From Actinopolymorpha singaporensis (GTDB lineage: Bacteria; Actinomycetota; Actinomycetes; Propionibacteriales; Actinopolymorphaceae): a stretch of 64,000 bases of DNA. Positions 30,001-39,113 of the stretch are shown piece after piece. Location: the NCBI RefSeq assembly GCF_900104745.1, contig NZ_LT629732.1, positions 4,327,981-4,391,980 on the forward strand, given 5' to 3'. The notes under the pieces were generated by a model. It saw only the letters and a program-made list of their open reading frames with translations, ran no database searches and was not told the DNA's origin. Position numbers and translations under genes: made by a program. Numbering within the stretch: position 1 is the first letter of the stretch; the number at the start of each line of letters is the position of its first letter.

Positions 30001-30510
30001 CGCCCGGTCGCCGACGGACGCGATCTGCCCGGGGAAGAGCGTCAGCGCCGCCATCCCGAGCACGAACCCCACCACGACGGCGACCGCCACCGTGGCCAGC
30101 GCCCGCCAGCCGGCCCGCGGCGCGACCTCGGCGTCGAACGCGGGCCGGGCGAGGACAAGGATCACCAGCACCGCCGTCAGCACGGCGAGGCTGAGCAGGC
30201 CGTGGTGCACGATCACGACCTCGGCGACGTCGTACACCATGTTCGGCACGATGAGCAGCAGGACGAGGAACCACCAGGCGATGCGCTTGCGGCGCCGGAC
30301 CGCGGCGGCGAGGATCCCGAGGTAGGCGGCGTAGGCGAGGTTCGGCTGAGCGCCGATGGTGGTCAGCTCGATGAGGTCGCGTACGGGTTCCAGCACGCTC
30401 CGCAACCCCGGGAACAGCGCGGTGACCACACAGAAGATCGCCACGGCGGTCAGGAAGCGCGCGATCCAGGTCGCCAGGACCGCTGCCCTGGCGTCCTTGC
30501 GAGGAGCCAT
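27085..30510 (-). CDS. lysX: Bifunctional lysylphosphatidylglycerol synthetase / lysyl-tRNA synthetase
   Basis: 1141 residues, three parts. Residues about 10-230 hold six or more membrane helices. About 232-560 is the DUF2156/MprF-type transferase domain (KSAIFAPSGAAAVTYR, SFAPWGRRGLSLDLMRRSP). After a Gly/Ala/Pro-rich linker (about 575-645) comes a class II lysyl-tRNA synthetase: OB-fold from about 670, motif 2 RNFRNEGADATHNPEFTMLE and motif 3 GLGLGIDRLVMTLTG. By knowledge of mycobacterial LysX, the enzyme charges tRNA with lysine and transfers it to phosphatidylglycerol, lowering membrane negative charge and protecting against cationic peptides. A separate housekeeping LysRS is expected elsewhere. 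Confidence 0.95.
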   Translation of the reverse strand: MAPRKDARAAVLATWIARFLTAVAIFCVVTALFPGLRSVLEPVRDLIELTTIGAQPNLAYAAYLGILAAAVRRRKRIAWWFLVLLLIVPNMVYDVAEVVIVHHGLLSLAVLTAVLVILVLARPAFDAEVAPRAGWRALATVAVAVVVGFVLGMAALTLFPGQIASVGDRAATALVFLTGGTNATTNRFDVFRELASPPPPHPVTVFLGLLGAAVQLAGAWVLFRPRRKTLYQTPDDDRQLRALLTTYAEDSLGYFATRQDKSAIFAPSGAAAVTYRVVAGVSLASGDPVGDPRQWPAAIRAWLAEARRYAWAPAVMGTTAAGAHAYADAGLHVLEFGDEAVLRVADFDLAGRRMRGVRQAVQRLERLGYTCRIRRHADIPAEEFAEIGSDADRWRGTQGERGFSMALGRLGDPRDGRCVLVECLDRHGYRRALLSFAPWGRRGLSLDLMRRSPAAPNGVVELMVSRLVEAARALGVDRISLNFAIFRSGLVEGAEIGAGPVARMWRRTLLLASRWWQIEALYRANAKFEPEWVTRFLCYPRSRDLPRIAVASGIAEGLVPVPVWPGRRLRRGGARGLATKVPQRAGTETAGAAGLPAAPGAVGGAGAVQTAAEGPAGGGVRPGEEPAADLDQLEAHRERALPEQERVRRDKLRRLRAEGVDPYPVGYPRTASAAEVAAEFACLGPDTWTSRQVGVAGRVVGLRTFGGLGFATVRDGTGDLQVMLDQHHLTDPAALARWKHDVDLGDHVGVTGHVGTTRSGELTVRAIGWALTAKCLRPLPDKWHGRTDPEARVRERAVDLATRPGSRVLFAHRRAVVAAVRDTLRTGGYEEVETPMLQPVHGGANARPFSTHINAYDLPLYLRIAPELYLKRLLVGGLEQIFELNRNFRNEGADATHNPEFTMLEAYQAYGDYHSMRVLACDLVRSACRAVHGGTVLTRTDPHRTDGATIEVDLAREWPVVSVHAAVSAALGEEVGPGTDAETLRRYAARADVHVDAAAGAGAAVLAVYEALVEPNTVGPTFYTDFPTEVSPLTRPHRDDPRLAERWDLVVFGVELGTAYSELADPVEQRRRLTAQSLLAAGGDPEAMQLDEDFLRTLEYGMPPAGGLGLGIDRLVMTLTGRSIRETLLFPLVRPRGDHRT

Positions 30511-30623
30511 CCGCGGCTACCTCACTGGTCCCGCGCCGGCGGCCGGGCACTCGGCGGGGCACTCGGCGGGTCCGTACGCACGCACGCTCGGCAGGATACG
30601 GGGCAGAGCTGAAGGTCCATCGC

Positions 30624-31082
30624 TCAGAGGGCCGCGCGTACCTTCGCGGCGTACTCCCTGGCCTCGTCCTCGTCGGCGTACTTGTGCCGCGGCCAGAAGA
30701 AGCCCCGCAGGCCGTCTCCCTTGGTGCGCGGCACCACGTGGGTGTGCAGGTGCGGGACGCTCTGGCTGACCCGGTTGTTGACCGCGACGAAGGACCCCTT
30801 CGCGCCGAGGCCGGTCTCCATCGCCCGGGCCACCCTCTGGATCGCCGCGAGATAGGGGTCACGCAGGTCCCCGGGCAGGTCGAGCAGGGTGTCCACGTGC
30901 GCACGGGGGACCACCAGCGTGTGCCCCTTGAACACCGGGCGTACGTCGAGGAACGCCACCACGTCCTCCTCGTCCAGCACCAGGTCGGCCGACCGGTCGG
31001 CAAGGATGCCGCAGAACACGCAGCTGCCGGTGGCGGACGTGGAGCCGCCCGACGTGGGGGAGCCCGACGTGGAGGTAGGCAT
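30624..31082 (-). CDS. HIT family hydrolase
   Basis: 152 residues. N-terminal CVFCGILADR with a CxxC that together with later histidines usually binds zinc, the GHTLVVPRAHVDTLLDLP strand-helix, and the histidine triad HLHTHVVPR. Members cleave nucleotide phosphoramidates or Ap4A-type dinucleotides in the cytoplasm. I start at ATG 31082, preceded by a leaderless-type -10; an upstream GTG at 31145 would only add a non-conserved tail. Confidence 0.92.
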   Translation of the reverse strand: MPTSTSGSPTSGGSTSATGSCVFCGILADRSADLVLDEEDVVAFLDVRPVFKGHTLVVPRAHVDTLLDLPGDLRDPYLAAIQRVARAMETGLGAKGSFVAVNNRVSQSVPHLHTHVVPRTKGDGLRGFFWPRHKYADEDEAREYAAKVRAAL

Positions 31083-31089
31083 GGTGGAC

Positions 31090-31095
31090 AGATTA
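31090..31095 (-). promoter_or_regulatory. -10 element of a leaderless HIT-gene promoter
   Basis: On the minus strand TAATCT precedes the HIT ATG by 7 nt; no ribosome binding site is present. Confidence 0.6.
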
Positions 31096-31221
31096 CGGCC
31101 TGTCCACCTCCGGACCGCAGAACCGCCGCGCACACAGGGCGACATGACGTGCCGATTACGGCAACGTGCTCCGGCTGGTAAACCCTTGACGATCAGATGA
31201 CGGAATAGTTGTCTGTGGCGC

Positions 31222-32640
31222 GTGACGCACCGGCCTGGTTCGCAGGCGTCGCTTCGGGCGGCAAACGTACGTCGGGTGCTGGCAGCGGTCCGGGCACACG
31301 GCGTACTCAGTCAGGCCGAGATCGCGCGGATCACCGGTCTCTCGCCGGCCTCGGTCTCCAACATCGTGCACCAGTTGGCCGACGCGGACGCGGTCGAACT
31401 CTCCCCGGGGATCCGGGGTGGCCGGCGGGCGCAGGAGGTGCGCGTCCGGTCCGACGGCGGCCTGGTCGTCGGGCTGGACTTCGGCCACCGGCACATCCGG
31501 GTGGCGGTGTCCGACCTGCGCTTCGTCGTACGCGCCGAACGCCGGGTGGAGTGCGACGTCGGCGCGTCGGCGTTGTCGGCGCTCGCGGTCGCGGAGAAGC
31601 TCGTCGGCGAGTTGCTGGACGAGATCGGCACCACCCGGTGCGGCGTCCGGGCGGTCGGCCTCGGCCTGCCGGCACCTATGGGTCCCGACGGCGGCACCCT
31701 TGCGGCGTGGCCGATCCTGCCGAGCTGGTCCACGATCGACCCCGCCCGGCACCTCGCCGAGCGGCTGGAAGCGCCGGTCTACGCCGACAACGACGCCAAC
31801 CTGGGCGCTCGGGGCGAGCTGTACTTCGGCGCCGGGCGTGGCGTTTCGGACCTGGCCTACATCAAGGCGGCCACCGGCCTGGGCGCGGGACTGGTGGTGG
31901 CCGGGAACGTCTACCGCGGGTACGCCGGCTCCGCGGGGGAGATCGGCCACCTCACCATCGACGAGATGGGCCCGGTGTGTTCCTGCGGCAACCGCGGCTG
32001 CCTGGAGACGATGGTGGGCGCGCCGTACCTCCTGGAACTCATCCGGCACAGCCACCCCGAGGTGCGGACGGTGGAGCAGTTGGTCACCTGTGCGCTCGCC
32101 GGCGACGGCGGCTGTCAGCGGGTGGTCGCCGACGCGGGCCGGCACATCGGCTTCGTGGCCGCGAACCTGTGCAACGTCGTCAACCCCGAACGCGTGGTGG
32201 TGGGCGGCGACCTCGCGGCGGCCGGTGACCTGCTGCTGGAGCCCCTGCGGTCCGCGATGCCCCGGTATGCCGTGGTCACGGTGGCCTCGACTCCCGTGGT
32301 GGCCGCGCTGACGGGGGAACGGGCGGAGGTCCTCGGCGCCCTGGTCCTCGCGGTCGAGCAGTTCCAGCGCCGGCACGACCAGGGCGACGGTGCGGAGCCC
32401 GGCCGGCATCCGGCCAGGAACGACCCGGGCAGGAACGACCCGGCCAGGAACGACCCGGCCAGGAACGACCCGGCCAGGAACGCGGGCGGGGGCACCCCGA
32501 GCATGGATTCCCCGGACGGCACCGGCGGCCCCGGAGCCCGTGCGGAGGCCGGCCTGGGCAACGGGCTCCACCGCCCGGTGGGTGACCCCGCGGCGGACCT
32601 CGGCGCCGCGGCCCGCAGCCCGGTGGCCGGTCCGGCGTAG
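31222..32640 (+). CDS. ROK family transcriptional regulator (Rok7B7-like position)
   Basis: 472 residues. Winged helix at about 10-70 ([19 protein letters not shown]), then a ROK sugar-kinase-like fold: [27 protein letters not shown] and the zinc motif [10 protein letters not shown] with cysteines at 253, 255 and 260. The last 80 residues are an atypical low-complexity tail including an RNDPA repeat. In Streptomyces a ROK regulator (rok7B7) lies between aconitase and dxs and controls xylose uptake and carbon-source responses, as I recall; the position here is the same but no xylose ABC genes are next to it. GTG start, no clear binding site. Confidence 0.92.
   Translation: MTHRPGSQASLRAANVRRVLAAVRAHGVLSQAEIARITGLSPASVSNIVHQLADADAVELSPGIRGGRRAQEVRVRSDGGLVVGLDFGHRHIRVAVSDLRFVVRAERRVECDVGASALSALAVAEKLVGELLDEIGTTRCGVRAVGLGLPAPMGPDGGTLAAWPILPSWSTIDPARHLAERLEAPVYADNDANLGARGELYFGAGRGVSDLAYIKAATGLGAGLVVAGNVYRGYAGSAGEIGHLTIDEMGPVCSCGNRGCLETMVGAPYLLELIRHSHPEVRTVEQLVTCALAGDGGCQRVVADAGRHIGFVAANLCNVVNPERVVVGGDLAAAGDLLLEPLRSAMPRYAVVTVASTPVVAALTGERAEVLGALVLAVEQFQRRHDQGDGAEPGRHPARNDPGRNDPARNDPARNDPARNAGGGTPSMDSPDGTGGPGARAEAGLGNGLHRPVGDPAADLGAAARSPVAGPA
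32416..32482 (+). repeat. 15-bp in-frame tandem repeat (4.5 copies) in the ROK gene
   Basis: AGGAACGACCCGGCC is repeated at 32416, 32431, 32446 and 32461 with a partial copy at 32476; the first copy has one change. It encodes RNDP(A/G) units in the C-terminal tail and keeps frame, so copy number can vary without breaking the gene. Confidence 0.9.
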
Positions 32641-32834
32641 CCCGATCGGGACACTTTCGGAGAAGTCGTCCCGCGGGCATTCCGGAGTGTCCCACCGTGT
32701 CACCTCCGTCACCCGGGGTGCCGAACGGGGCGTGGCGTACGTTACTCACCAGTCCAGGTCCCACCCGACGGCCGCGCGGCACTCTAGACTCGACCCCAGC
32801 CAGACGGTGGACCAAAGGCGTGGGAGGGAGCGGC

Positions 32835-34754
32835 ATGGGTGTGCTCGAGAAGGTACGGGAACCAGCCGACCTCAACGCTCTGTCCGACGAGCAGCTCACC
32901 ACCCTCGCCCGCGAGATCCGCGACTTCCTGGTGGCCAAGGTCTCCCGCACCGGCGGCCACCTGGGCCCCAACCTCGGCATCGTCGAGCTGACCCTCGCCC
33001 TGCACCGCGTCTTCGAGTCCCCCAGGGACCGGATCATCTTCGACGTCGGCCACCAGGCCTACGTGCACAAGATGCTCACCGGCCGCCAGGACGGATTCGA
33101 CCTGCTCCGGCAGAAGGGCGGCCTGTCGGGCTACCCCAGCCGGGCGGAGTCCGAGCACGACCTGGTGGAAAACTCCCACGCCTCGACGTCGCTGTCGTAC
33201 GCCGACGGGCTGGCGAAGGCCTACCAGCTGCGCGGTGAGGACCGGCACGTCGTCGCGGTGATCGGCGACGGCGCGCTGACCGGCGGCATGGCCTGGGAGG
33301 CGCTGAACAACATCGCCGGCGCCAAGGACCGGCCGCTGGTCATCGTGGTCAACGACAACGGCCGCTCCTACACCCCGACCGTCGGCGGCATCGCCGACCA
33401 CCTCACCGCCCTGCGCACCGACCCCCGCTACGAACGCGTGCTGGACCTCGTCAAGCGGTCACTGAGCCGGACCCCGCTGGTCGGGCCGCCGCTGTACGAC
33501 GTTCTGCACGGCATCAAGCGCGGGCTCAAGGACGTGATGGCGCCGCAGGGCCTGTTCGAGGACCTCGGGATGAAGTACGTCGGGCCCATCGACGGGCACG
33601 ACCGCGAGCTGGTCGAGCACGCTCTGGAACAGGCGAAGAACTTCGGCGGCCCGGTCATCGTGCACTGCGTGACCCGCAAGGGCTACGGGTACGACATCGC
33701 CGAGCAGGACGAGGCCGACTGCTTCCACAGCCCCTCCGGCGCCTTCGACCCGCTGACCGGCACCCCGGTCGCCGCGCCCGGTGCGAAATGGACCAACGTG
33801 TTCCGCGACGAGCTGGTCGAGCTCGGCCGGGAACGTCCCGACATCGTGGCGATCACCGCCGCCATGCGGCACCCGACCGGGCTGGACGCGTTCGCCCGCG
33901 AGTTCCCCGAGCGGTCCTTCGACGTGGGTATCGCCGAGCAGCACGCCGTGACGTCGGCGGCCGGTCTCGCGATGGGTGGAATGCACCCCGTGGTGGCGAT
34001 CTACTCCACTTTCCTCAACCGCGCGTTCGACCAGATGCTGATGGACGTCGCCCTGCACGGGTGCGGTGCGACCTTCGTGCTCGACCGGGCCGGGGTGACC
34101 GGCGAGGACGGCCCGAGCCACAACGGCATGTGGGACATGTCGATCCTGCAGGTGGTGCCAGGTCTGCGGCTGTCCGCTCCGCGCGACGGCGCCCGGCTGC
34201 GCGAGCTGCTCCGCGAGGCGGTCGCGGTCGACGACGCTCCGACGGTGCTGCGGTTCCCCAAGGGCGCGCTGGTTGACGACGTGCCCGCCATCGAACGCCG
34301 GGACGGGGTCGACGTCCTGGTCCGCGAGGGTGACACCGACGTCCTGCTCGTCTGCGTCGGCTCGATGGCCGCCACCGGAGTCGAGGTGGCCGCCCGGCTC
34401 ACTGGCCAGGGCATCGGCGTCACCGTCGTCGATCCCCGCTGGGTGAAGCCGGTCAACCCCGTCCTGGTGGACCTGGCCCGCACCCACCGGCTGGTGGTGT
34501 CGCTGGAGGACAGCGGCCGGGTCGGCGGATGCGGTGCCGCCCTCGGGCTCGCCCTGTCCGACGCCCGGGTGGGCACGCCGCTGCACGTCGCGGGCATCGC
34601 CCAGCGGTTCCTCGAGCACGACAAGCGGCCTCAGCTGCTGGCCGAGATGGGGCTCGGCGCCCAGGACCTCGCCCGCGACATCGTGGAGCGGATGGCCCAG
34701 GCAGACGACGCCGCTCTGGTGACGGACGATCACGGAGCGGTGTCACGCGGTTGA
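32835..34754 (+). CDS. dxs: 1-deoxy-D-xylulose-5-phosphate synthase
   Basis: 639 residues. First enzyme of the methylerythritol phosphate isoprenoid pathway: condenses pyruvate and glyceraldehyde 3-phosphate using thiamine diphosphate. N-terminal [20 protein letters not shown], the ThDP/Mg2+ motif [19 protein letters not shown] at about 143-161, the transketolase pyrimidine domain with [19 protein letters not shown], and [24 protein letters not shown] with GGGAGGGA 5 nt upstream. TAGACT at 32785-32790 is a possible -10 for a 45-nt leader. Confidence 0.97.
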   Translation: MGVLEKVREPADLNALSDEQLTTLAREIRDFLVAKVSRTGGHLGPNLGIVELTLALHRVFESPRDRIIFDVGHQAYVHKMLTGRQDGFDLLRQKGGLSGYPSRAESEHDLVENSHASTSLSYADGLAKAYQLRGEDRHVVAVIGDGALTGGMAWEALNNIAGAKDRPLVIVVNDNGRSYTPTVGGIADHLTALRTDPRYERVLDLVKRSLSRTPLVGPPLYDVLHGIKRGLKDVMAPQGLFEDLGMKYVGPIDGHDRELVEHALEQAKNFGGPVIVHCVTRKGYGYDIAEQDEADCFHSPSGAFDPLTGTPVAAPGAKWTNVFRDELVELGRERPDIVAITAAMRHPTGLDAFAREFPERSFDVGIAEQHAVTSAAGLAMGGMHPVVAIYSTFLNRAFDQMLMDVALHGCGATFVLDRAGVTGEDGPSHNGMWDMSILQVVPGLRLSAPRDGARLRELLREAVAVDDAPTVLRFPKGALVDDVPAIERRDGVDVLVREGDTDVLLVCVGSMAATGVEVAARLTGQGIGVTVVDPRWVKPVNPVLVDLARTHRLVVSLEDSGRVGGCGAALGLALSDARVGTPLHVAGIAQRFLEHDKRPQLLAEMGLGAQDLARDIVERMAQADDAALVTDDHGAVSRG

Positions 34755-34826
34755 TCAGTCGTTCGGCTCGCTGACCTGCGACGAAGCCGGCCGCCGACCC
34801 CGCTGGCCGACCGGGGTCCGGTCCTC

Positions 34827-34832
34827 TACGTT
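34827..34832 (+). promoter_or_regulatory. -10 element of a leaderless amino-acid permease promoter
   Basis: TACGTT ends 6 nt before the permease ATG, which lacks a ribosome binding site. Confidence 0.55.
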
Positions 34833-34838
34833 GGTCCG

Positions 34839-36374
34839 ATGAATTCTCAGGACCCGCGCGGATCGACGTCGGTCATGCGCACCAAGCCGGTCGAAAAGGC
34901 CATCTCCGACACCGAGGCGCCGGAGCATCGGCTGAGGAAGAACCTCGGTGCGCTCGACCTCACCGTGTTCGGTGTCGGTGTCACGATCGGTGGCGGTTTG
35001 TTCGTGCTCACCGGCACGGCCGCGGCGACGTACGCCGGTCCGGCGGTGGCGCTGTCGTTCGTGATCGCGGCGGTTGCCTGTGGGCTCGCCGCCCTGTGTT
35101 ACGCGGAGTTTGCCTCGACCGTGCCGGTGGCCGGTTCGGCGTACACCTTCTCCTACGCCACGCTCGGCGAGCTGATCGCGTGGATCATCGGCTGGGACCT
35201 CATCCTGGAGTTCTTCGTCGGCGCCGCGGCGGTGTCCAGTGGTTGGTCGGGCTACCTCGCCAGCGCGTTGCAGGGCACGCCGCTGCAGATACCCGCGTCG
35301 GTGGCCAACACCAAGGAGGGGTTCATGAACCTCCCGGCGGGGCTGCTCGTCCTGGCCCTGACCGCGGTGCTCGTCCTCGGCATCAAGCTGTCCAGCCGGA
35401 TCAACCAGGTCGCCGTCGCGATCAAGGTCGGCGTTGCCCTTCTGTTCGTGCTGGCCGGGATCTTCTTCGTCAAGACCGCCAACCTCACCCCGTTCGTTCC
35501 GCCCAGCCAGCCCACCAAGGGCGGCGGCGGCAGCCTCACCGAACCGCTGGTGCAGGTGTTGTTCGGCATGCAGCCGGCAGCGTTCGGCTGGGCCGGGGTG
35601 ATGAGCGGTGCCGCGGTCGTGTTCTTCGCGTTCATCGGCTTCGACGTGGTGGCCACCACCGCGGAGGAGACCCGCAAGCCGCAGCGCAACCTCCCGATCG
35701 GGATCATCTCGTCGCTGGCGATCTGCACCGTCCTCTACGTCACCGTCAGCCTGGTGGTGACCGGCATCCAGAGCTACAAGAAGATCGACCCCGCCGACGC
35801 GGCGCCACTGGCCACCGCGATGACCCACGCCGGGCACCCCGCACTGGCCAGGATCATCTCCGTCGGTGCCGCCGTCGGCATCATCGTCGTGGTGATGATC
35901 CTGCTGCTCGGGCAGAGCCGGGTCGCGTTCGCGATGGCTCGCGACGGCCTGTTGCCGCCGGTGTTCGCCAAGGTCCACCCGAGGTTCCGTACGCCCTACG
36001 TCGTCACCGTCGTGGTCGGCGTCGCGGCGGCACTGCTCGCGGCGTTCACCTCGATCGACGTCCTGGCCGAGCTCGTCAACGTCGGGACGCTGGCGGCGTT
36101 CATCCTGGTCAGCATCGGTGTGCTCGTCCTGCGCAAGTCCCGGCCCGACCTCCAGCGCGGCTTCCGCACGCCGCTGGTGCCGGCGCTGCCGATCGTCTCC
36201 GCGCTGGTCTGCTTCTACCTCATGCTCAACCTCGCGGTGGAGACCTGGCTGCGGTTCCTGGTGTGGATGCTGATCGGACTGGTCATCTACTTCGCGTACG
36301 GCCGCCGTCGGTCCCGGTTGGTGACCGGCAACGTCGGGACGGGCGACCAGCAGGGCCGCGCCGGCCGGGGCTAG
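34839..36374 (+). CDS. APC family amino acid permease (CAT/YfnA type)
   Basis: 511 residues, about 12 helices. Typical opening HRLRKNLGALDLTVFGVGVTIGGGLFVLTG, with helix 1 unwound region GVTIGGGLF, then YAEFASTVPVAGSAYTFSYAT and FIGFDVVATTAEETRKPQRN. This is the cationic/neutral amino acid transporter branch; substrate not predictable. It follows dxs as in Streptomyces (from memory). A stack of inverted repeats lies just after the stop. Confidence 0.93.
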   Translation: MNSQDPRGSTSVMRTKPVEKAISDTEAPEHRLRKNLGALDLTVFGVGVTIGGGLFVLTGTAAATYAGPAVALSFVIAAVACGLAALCYAEFASTVPVAGSAYTFSYATLGELIAWIIGWDLILEFFVGAAAVSSGWSGYLASALQGTPLQIPASVANTKEGFMNLPAGLLVLALTAVLVLGIKLSSRINQVAVAIKVGVALLFVLAGIFFVKTANLTPFVPPSQPTKGGGGSLTEPLVQVLFGMQPAAFGWAGVMSGAAVVFFAFIGFDVVATTAEETRKPQRNLPIGIISSLAICTVLYVTVSLVVTGIQSYKKIDPADAAPLATAMTHAGHPALARIISVGAAVGIIVVVMILLLGQSRVAFAMARDGLLPPVFAKVHPRFRTPYVVTVVVGVAAALLAAFTSIDVLAELVNVGTLAAFILVSIGVLVLRKSRPDLQRGFRTPLVPALPIVSALVCFYLMLNLAVETWLRFLVWMLIGLVIYFAYGRRRSRLVTGNVGTGDQQGRAGRG

Positions 36375-36395
36375 CAGGCTCGAGCAGAGCTGCGC

Positions 36396-36480
36396 CGTCG
36401 GCACGGCTTCCGGTGAAGCGCGGAAGCCGTGCCGACGGGCCGACGGGCCGCCCGGCCCGTCGATTCTTCCGCGGAAGAAT
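36396..36480. terminator. Three consecutive inverted repeats between convergent genes
   Basis: First, a perfect 17-bp stem (36396-36412 with 36421-36437, 8-nt loop), the most likely terminator for the permease. Second, a perfect 10-bp stem with a 2-nt loop (36441-36450 with 36453-36462). Third, an 18-bp perfect palindrome ATTCTTCCGCGGAAGAAT at 36463-36480, 4 bp before the minus-strand gene end. Probably bidirectional termination. Confidence 0.8.
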
Positions 36481-36484
36481 GCGC

Positions 36485-36871
36485 TCAGAGGTGCTGGACC
36501 ACCTGGATCGGGTTGCCGTCGGGGTCGGCGGTCCACGCGATCAGCAGTCGGCCGAGCCATTCGTGTGGCTGGGCGAGGATCGGAGCTCCTGTCGCGGCGA
36601 TCCGCGCGAGAGCGGCAGGTGTGTCGTCGGTCCACAGGACGACGGCCGCCCGCTGGCCGGTGGGAACGGGATCGAGGCCGTGGTCGTCGCGTACCGACGA
36701 GACCGCGGCGATTCCGAGCCGGTAACCGTCGAGAACCAGGTCGACGTGGATGGGAGCCCCCTCGGTGGGGACCCGGAACACCTCACGGAATCCCAGGCCG
36801 GCGTAGAAGGCCGCGGCCCGGGAAACGTCCTCGCTGAACAGGGTGACCTGCGGGGTTCGAAAAGCAGCCAC
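36485..36871 (-). CDS. VOC (glyoxalase/bleomycin resistance) superfamily protein
   Basis: 128 residues, one betaalphabetabetabeta pair. Opens TPQVTLFSEDVSRAAAFYAGLGF, then HVDLVLDGYRLGIAA, VVLWTDDTPAALARI and TADPDGNPIQVVQHL, the closing metal/substrate edge of VOC folds. Catalytic role and substrate unknown. GTG start with a leaderless-type -10 immediately upstream. Confidence 0.88.
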   Translation of the reverse strand: MAAFRTPQVTLFSEDVSRAAAFYAGLGFREVFRVPTEGAPIHVDLVLDGYRLGIAAVSSVRDDHGLDPVPTGQRAAVVLWTDDTPAALARIAATGAPILAQPHEWLGRLLIAWTADPDGNPIQVVQHL

Positions 36872-36877
36872 GCCCGG

Positions 36878-36883
36878 ACCGTA
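36878..36883 (-). promoter_or_regulatory. -10 element of a leaderless VOC-gene promoter
   Basis: Minus-strand TACGGT lies 6 nt before the GTG start. Confidence 0.5.
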
Positions 36884-36957
36884 GCGGACCGGCGTACGGG
36901 CTCCTGCGAGAGACCACCGGGTCGACCGGCCGGGTCGTACGGCCGGGTGTACGGCGT

Positions 36958-39078
36958 TCAGGCCGGCAGACTGGCGACTCCGACCGGGAGGAACCGCCGC
37001 CCGGTAACCCGCTCGGCGATACCGCTGCGGTCGAGGTAGGGCGTGATGCCGCCCAGGTGGAACGGCCAGCCCGCGCCGAGGATCATCGCCAGGTCGACGT
37101 CGGGTGCGTCGGCGACCACGCCGTCGTCCAGCAGCCGGCGTACCTCGTCGGCGACCGCCGCCATCGCGCGCTCGCGCACCTGCTCGGCGGTGGAGGGCCG
37201 GTCACCCTGCTCCAGCAGGGCACGGGTGTCGTCGTCGAGGAACGGCTTTCCCTGGGCGTCCCACGACCACAGGCCAGGCTTGTTCGCCGCGACCAGCCGC
37301 TGGAGGTTGGGGGAGACGTAGAACCGGTCGGGGAACGCCTCGTGCAGCGTCTCGGCCACGTGCAGGCCGACGGCCGGCCCGACGAGTTGCAGGAGCACGA
37401 ACGGCGTCATCGGCAGGCCGAGCGGGAGCACCGCCTGGTCGGCGACCTCCACCGGCGTCCCCTCGTCGACGCAGCGGGTGACCTCGCCCATGAACCTCGT
37501 CAGGATGCGGTTGACGACGAACGCCGGCGCGTCCTTGACGAGGATCGCGTTCTTCTTGAGGCCCTTGGCGGTGGCGAACGCCGTCGCCAGGCTGGCATCG
37601 TCGGTGCGCTGCCCGCGGACGACCTCCAGCAGCGGCAGGATCGCCACCGGGTTGAAGAAGTGGAATCCAACCACGCGTTCGGGATGGGCCAGCTTGCTCG
37701 CCATCGTGGTGACCGACAACGACGAGGTGTTGGTGGCGAGGACGCACTCGGGGGAGACGATCCCCTCGAGTTCGGCGAAGACCTGCTGCTTGACCTTCAT
37801 CTCCTCGAAGACGGCCTCGAGCACGAAGTCGCAGTCGGCGTAGACGTGCTTGTCGGTGGACCCGGTGACCAGTGCCTTCATCCGGTTGGCCTGGTCACCA
37901 CTCACCCGGCCCTTCGCGGCCAGCTTGTCCACCTCGCCGCGGACGTACGACAGGCCCTTCTCGACCCGCTCGTCGTCGATGTCGGTGAGCACCACGGGGA
38001 CCAGCAGCCGGCGGGCGAACAGCAACGCCAACTGGCTGGCCATCAGGCCCGCGCCGACGATGCCCACCTTCGTCACCGGCCTGGCCAGCGACTTGTCCGG
38101 GACGCCGACGGGCTTCTTCGCCCGCCGCTGCACCAGGTCGAACGCGTACAGCCCCGACCGGAGCTCCTCGCTCATCAGCAGGTCGGCCAGCGCGTCGTCC
38201 TCCAGCGCGAAACCCTCTTCCTTGGAACAGGTCTTCGCCGCCGCGATGATGTCGAGTGCGCGGATCGCCGCCGGCGCGGCGCCGTGCAGCTTGGCGTCGA
38301 CGAACGCGCGGCCACGGGCGACGGCCGCGTCCCACGCCTCGCCCCGGTCGACCGGCGCCCGCTCCACCCTGGCCCGTCCGGTGAGCACCTGCCCGGCCCA
38401 GTCGAGGGAGCGTTCCAGGAAGTCGGCGCCCTCGAACGTCGCGTCGGCGATGCCGAGCGGCTGGACCTGCGGCCCGCGCAGCATGCGGTTGTTGTTCAGG
38501 GCGTTCTCGATGATCACCTTCACCGCCCGCTCGGCTCCGACGAGGTTGGGCAGCAGCCAGGTGCCGCCCCAGCCGGGCAGGATGCCGAGGAAGCATTCGC
38601 TGAACGCCACTGCCGGCGCGGTGGCGATGACCGTTCGGTAGGTGCAGTTGAGCGCGACTTCCAGCCCGCCGCCGATCGCCAGGCCGTTGATGAACCCGAA
38701 CGACGGCTTGCGACCGTCGTCGAGCTTGCCGAACACCTCGTGGCCGTACCGCGCGATCTCCTTGGCCTGCTCGCGCCGGGTGATCCGGGGCATGCCGCTG
38801 ATGTCGGCGCCGGCAGCCAGGATGAACGGCTTGCCGGTGATGCCGATCGCCGCGACGTCCTCGCGGGCGAGGGCGGACTCGATGGCCGCGTCCAGCTCGG
38901 CCAGCCCCTTCGGGCCGAACGAGTTGGGCCGGGTGTGGTCGAGGCCGTTGTCGAGGGTGATCAACGCCATCGTTCCGGCGCCGTAGGGAAGGTCGACGTC
39001 ACGGACGTGTGCGTGCGTCACCACCTCGTCGGGGAAGACGGCGGCGAAGTCCCGGGTGAGGGTGGTCGGGCTGGTCAC
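36958..39078 (-). CDS. fadB: 3-hydroxyacyl-CoA dehydrogenase / enoyl-CoA hydratase, fatty acid oxidation alpha subunit
   Basis: 706 residues. About 1-300 is a crotonase-fold enoyl-CoA hydratase (GKPFILAAGADISGMPR, FINGLAIGGGLEVALNC oxyanion-hole strands, LGILPGWGGTWLLP). The NAD-binding domain begins near 333 with VGIVGAGLMASQLALLF, followed by the dehydrogenase catalytic region RVVGFHFFNPVAILPLLEVV. It catalyses hydration and oxidation steps of beta-oxidation, with the thiolase encoded 35 bp upstream as partner. GTG start with AGGAGGCACC directly before it; longer upstream reading is not used. Confidence 0.93.
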   Translation of the reverse strand: MTSPTTLTRDFAAVFPDEVVTHAHVRDVDLPYGAGTMALITLDNGLDHTRPNSFGPKGLAELDAAIESALAREDVAAIGITGKPFILAAGADISGMPRITRREQAKEIARYGHEVFGKLDDGRKPSFGFINGLAIGGGLEVALNCTYRTVIATAPAVAFSECFLGILPGWGGTWLLPNLVGAERAVKVIIENALNNNRMLRGPQVQPLGIADATFEGADFLERSLDWAGQVLTGRARVERAPVDRGEAWDAAVARGRAFVDAKLHGAAPAAIRALDIIAAAKTCSKEEGFALEDDALADLLMSEELRSGLYAFDLVQRRAKKPVGVPDKSLARPVTKVGIVGAGLMASQLALLFARRLLVPVVLTDIDDERVEKGLSYVRGEVDKLAAKGRVSGDQANRMKALVTGSTDKHVYADCDFVLEAVFEEMKVKQQVFAELEGIVSPECVLATNTSSLSVTTMASKLAHPERVVGFHFFNPVAILPLLEVVRGQRTDDASLATAFATAKGLKKNAILVKDAPAFVVNRILTRFMGEVTRCVDEGTPVEVADQAVLPLGLPMTPFVLLQLVGPAVGLHVAETLHEAFPDRFYVSPNLQRLVAANKPGLWSWDAQGKPFLDDDTRALLEQGDRPSTAEQVRERAMAAVADEVRRLLDDGVVADAPDVDLAMILGAGWPFHLGGITPYLDRSGIAERVTGRRFLPVGVASLPA

Positions 39079-39113
39079 GGTGCCTCCTGATGCGCTTCGG
39101 TCGTGGTGCCCGC

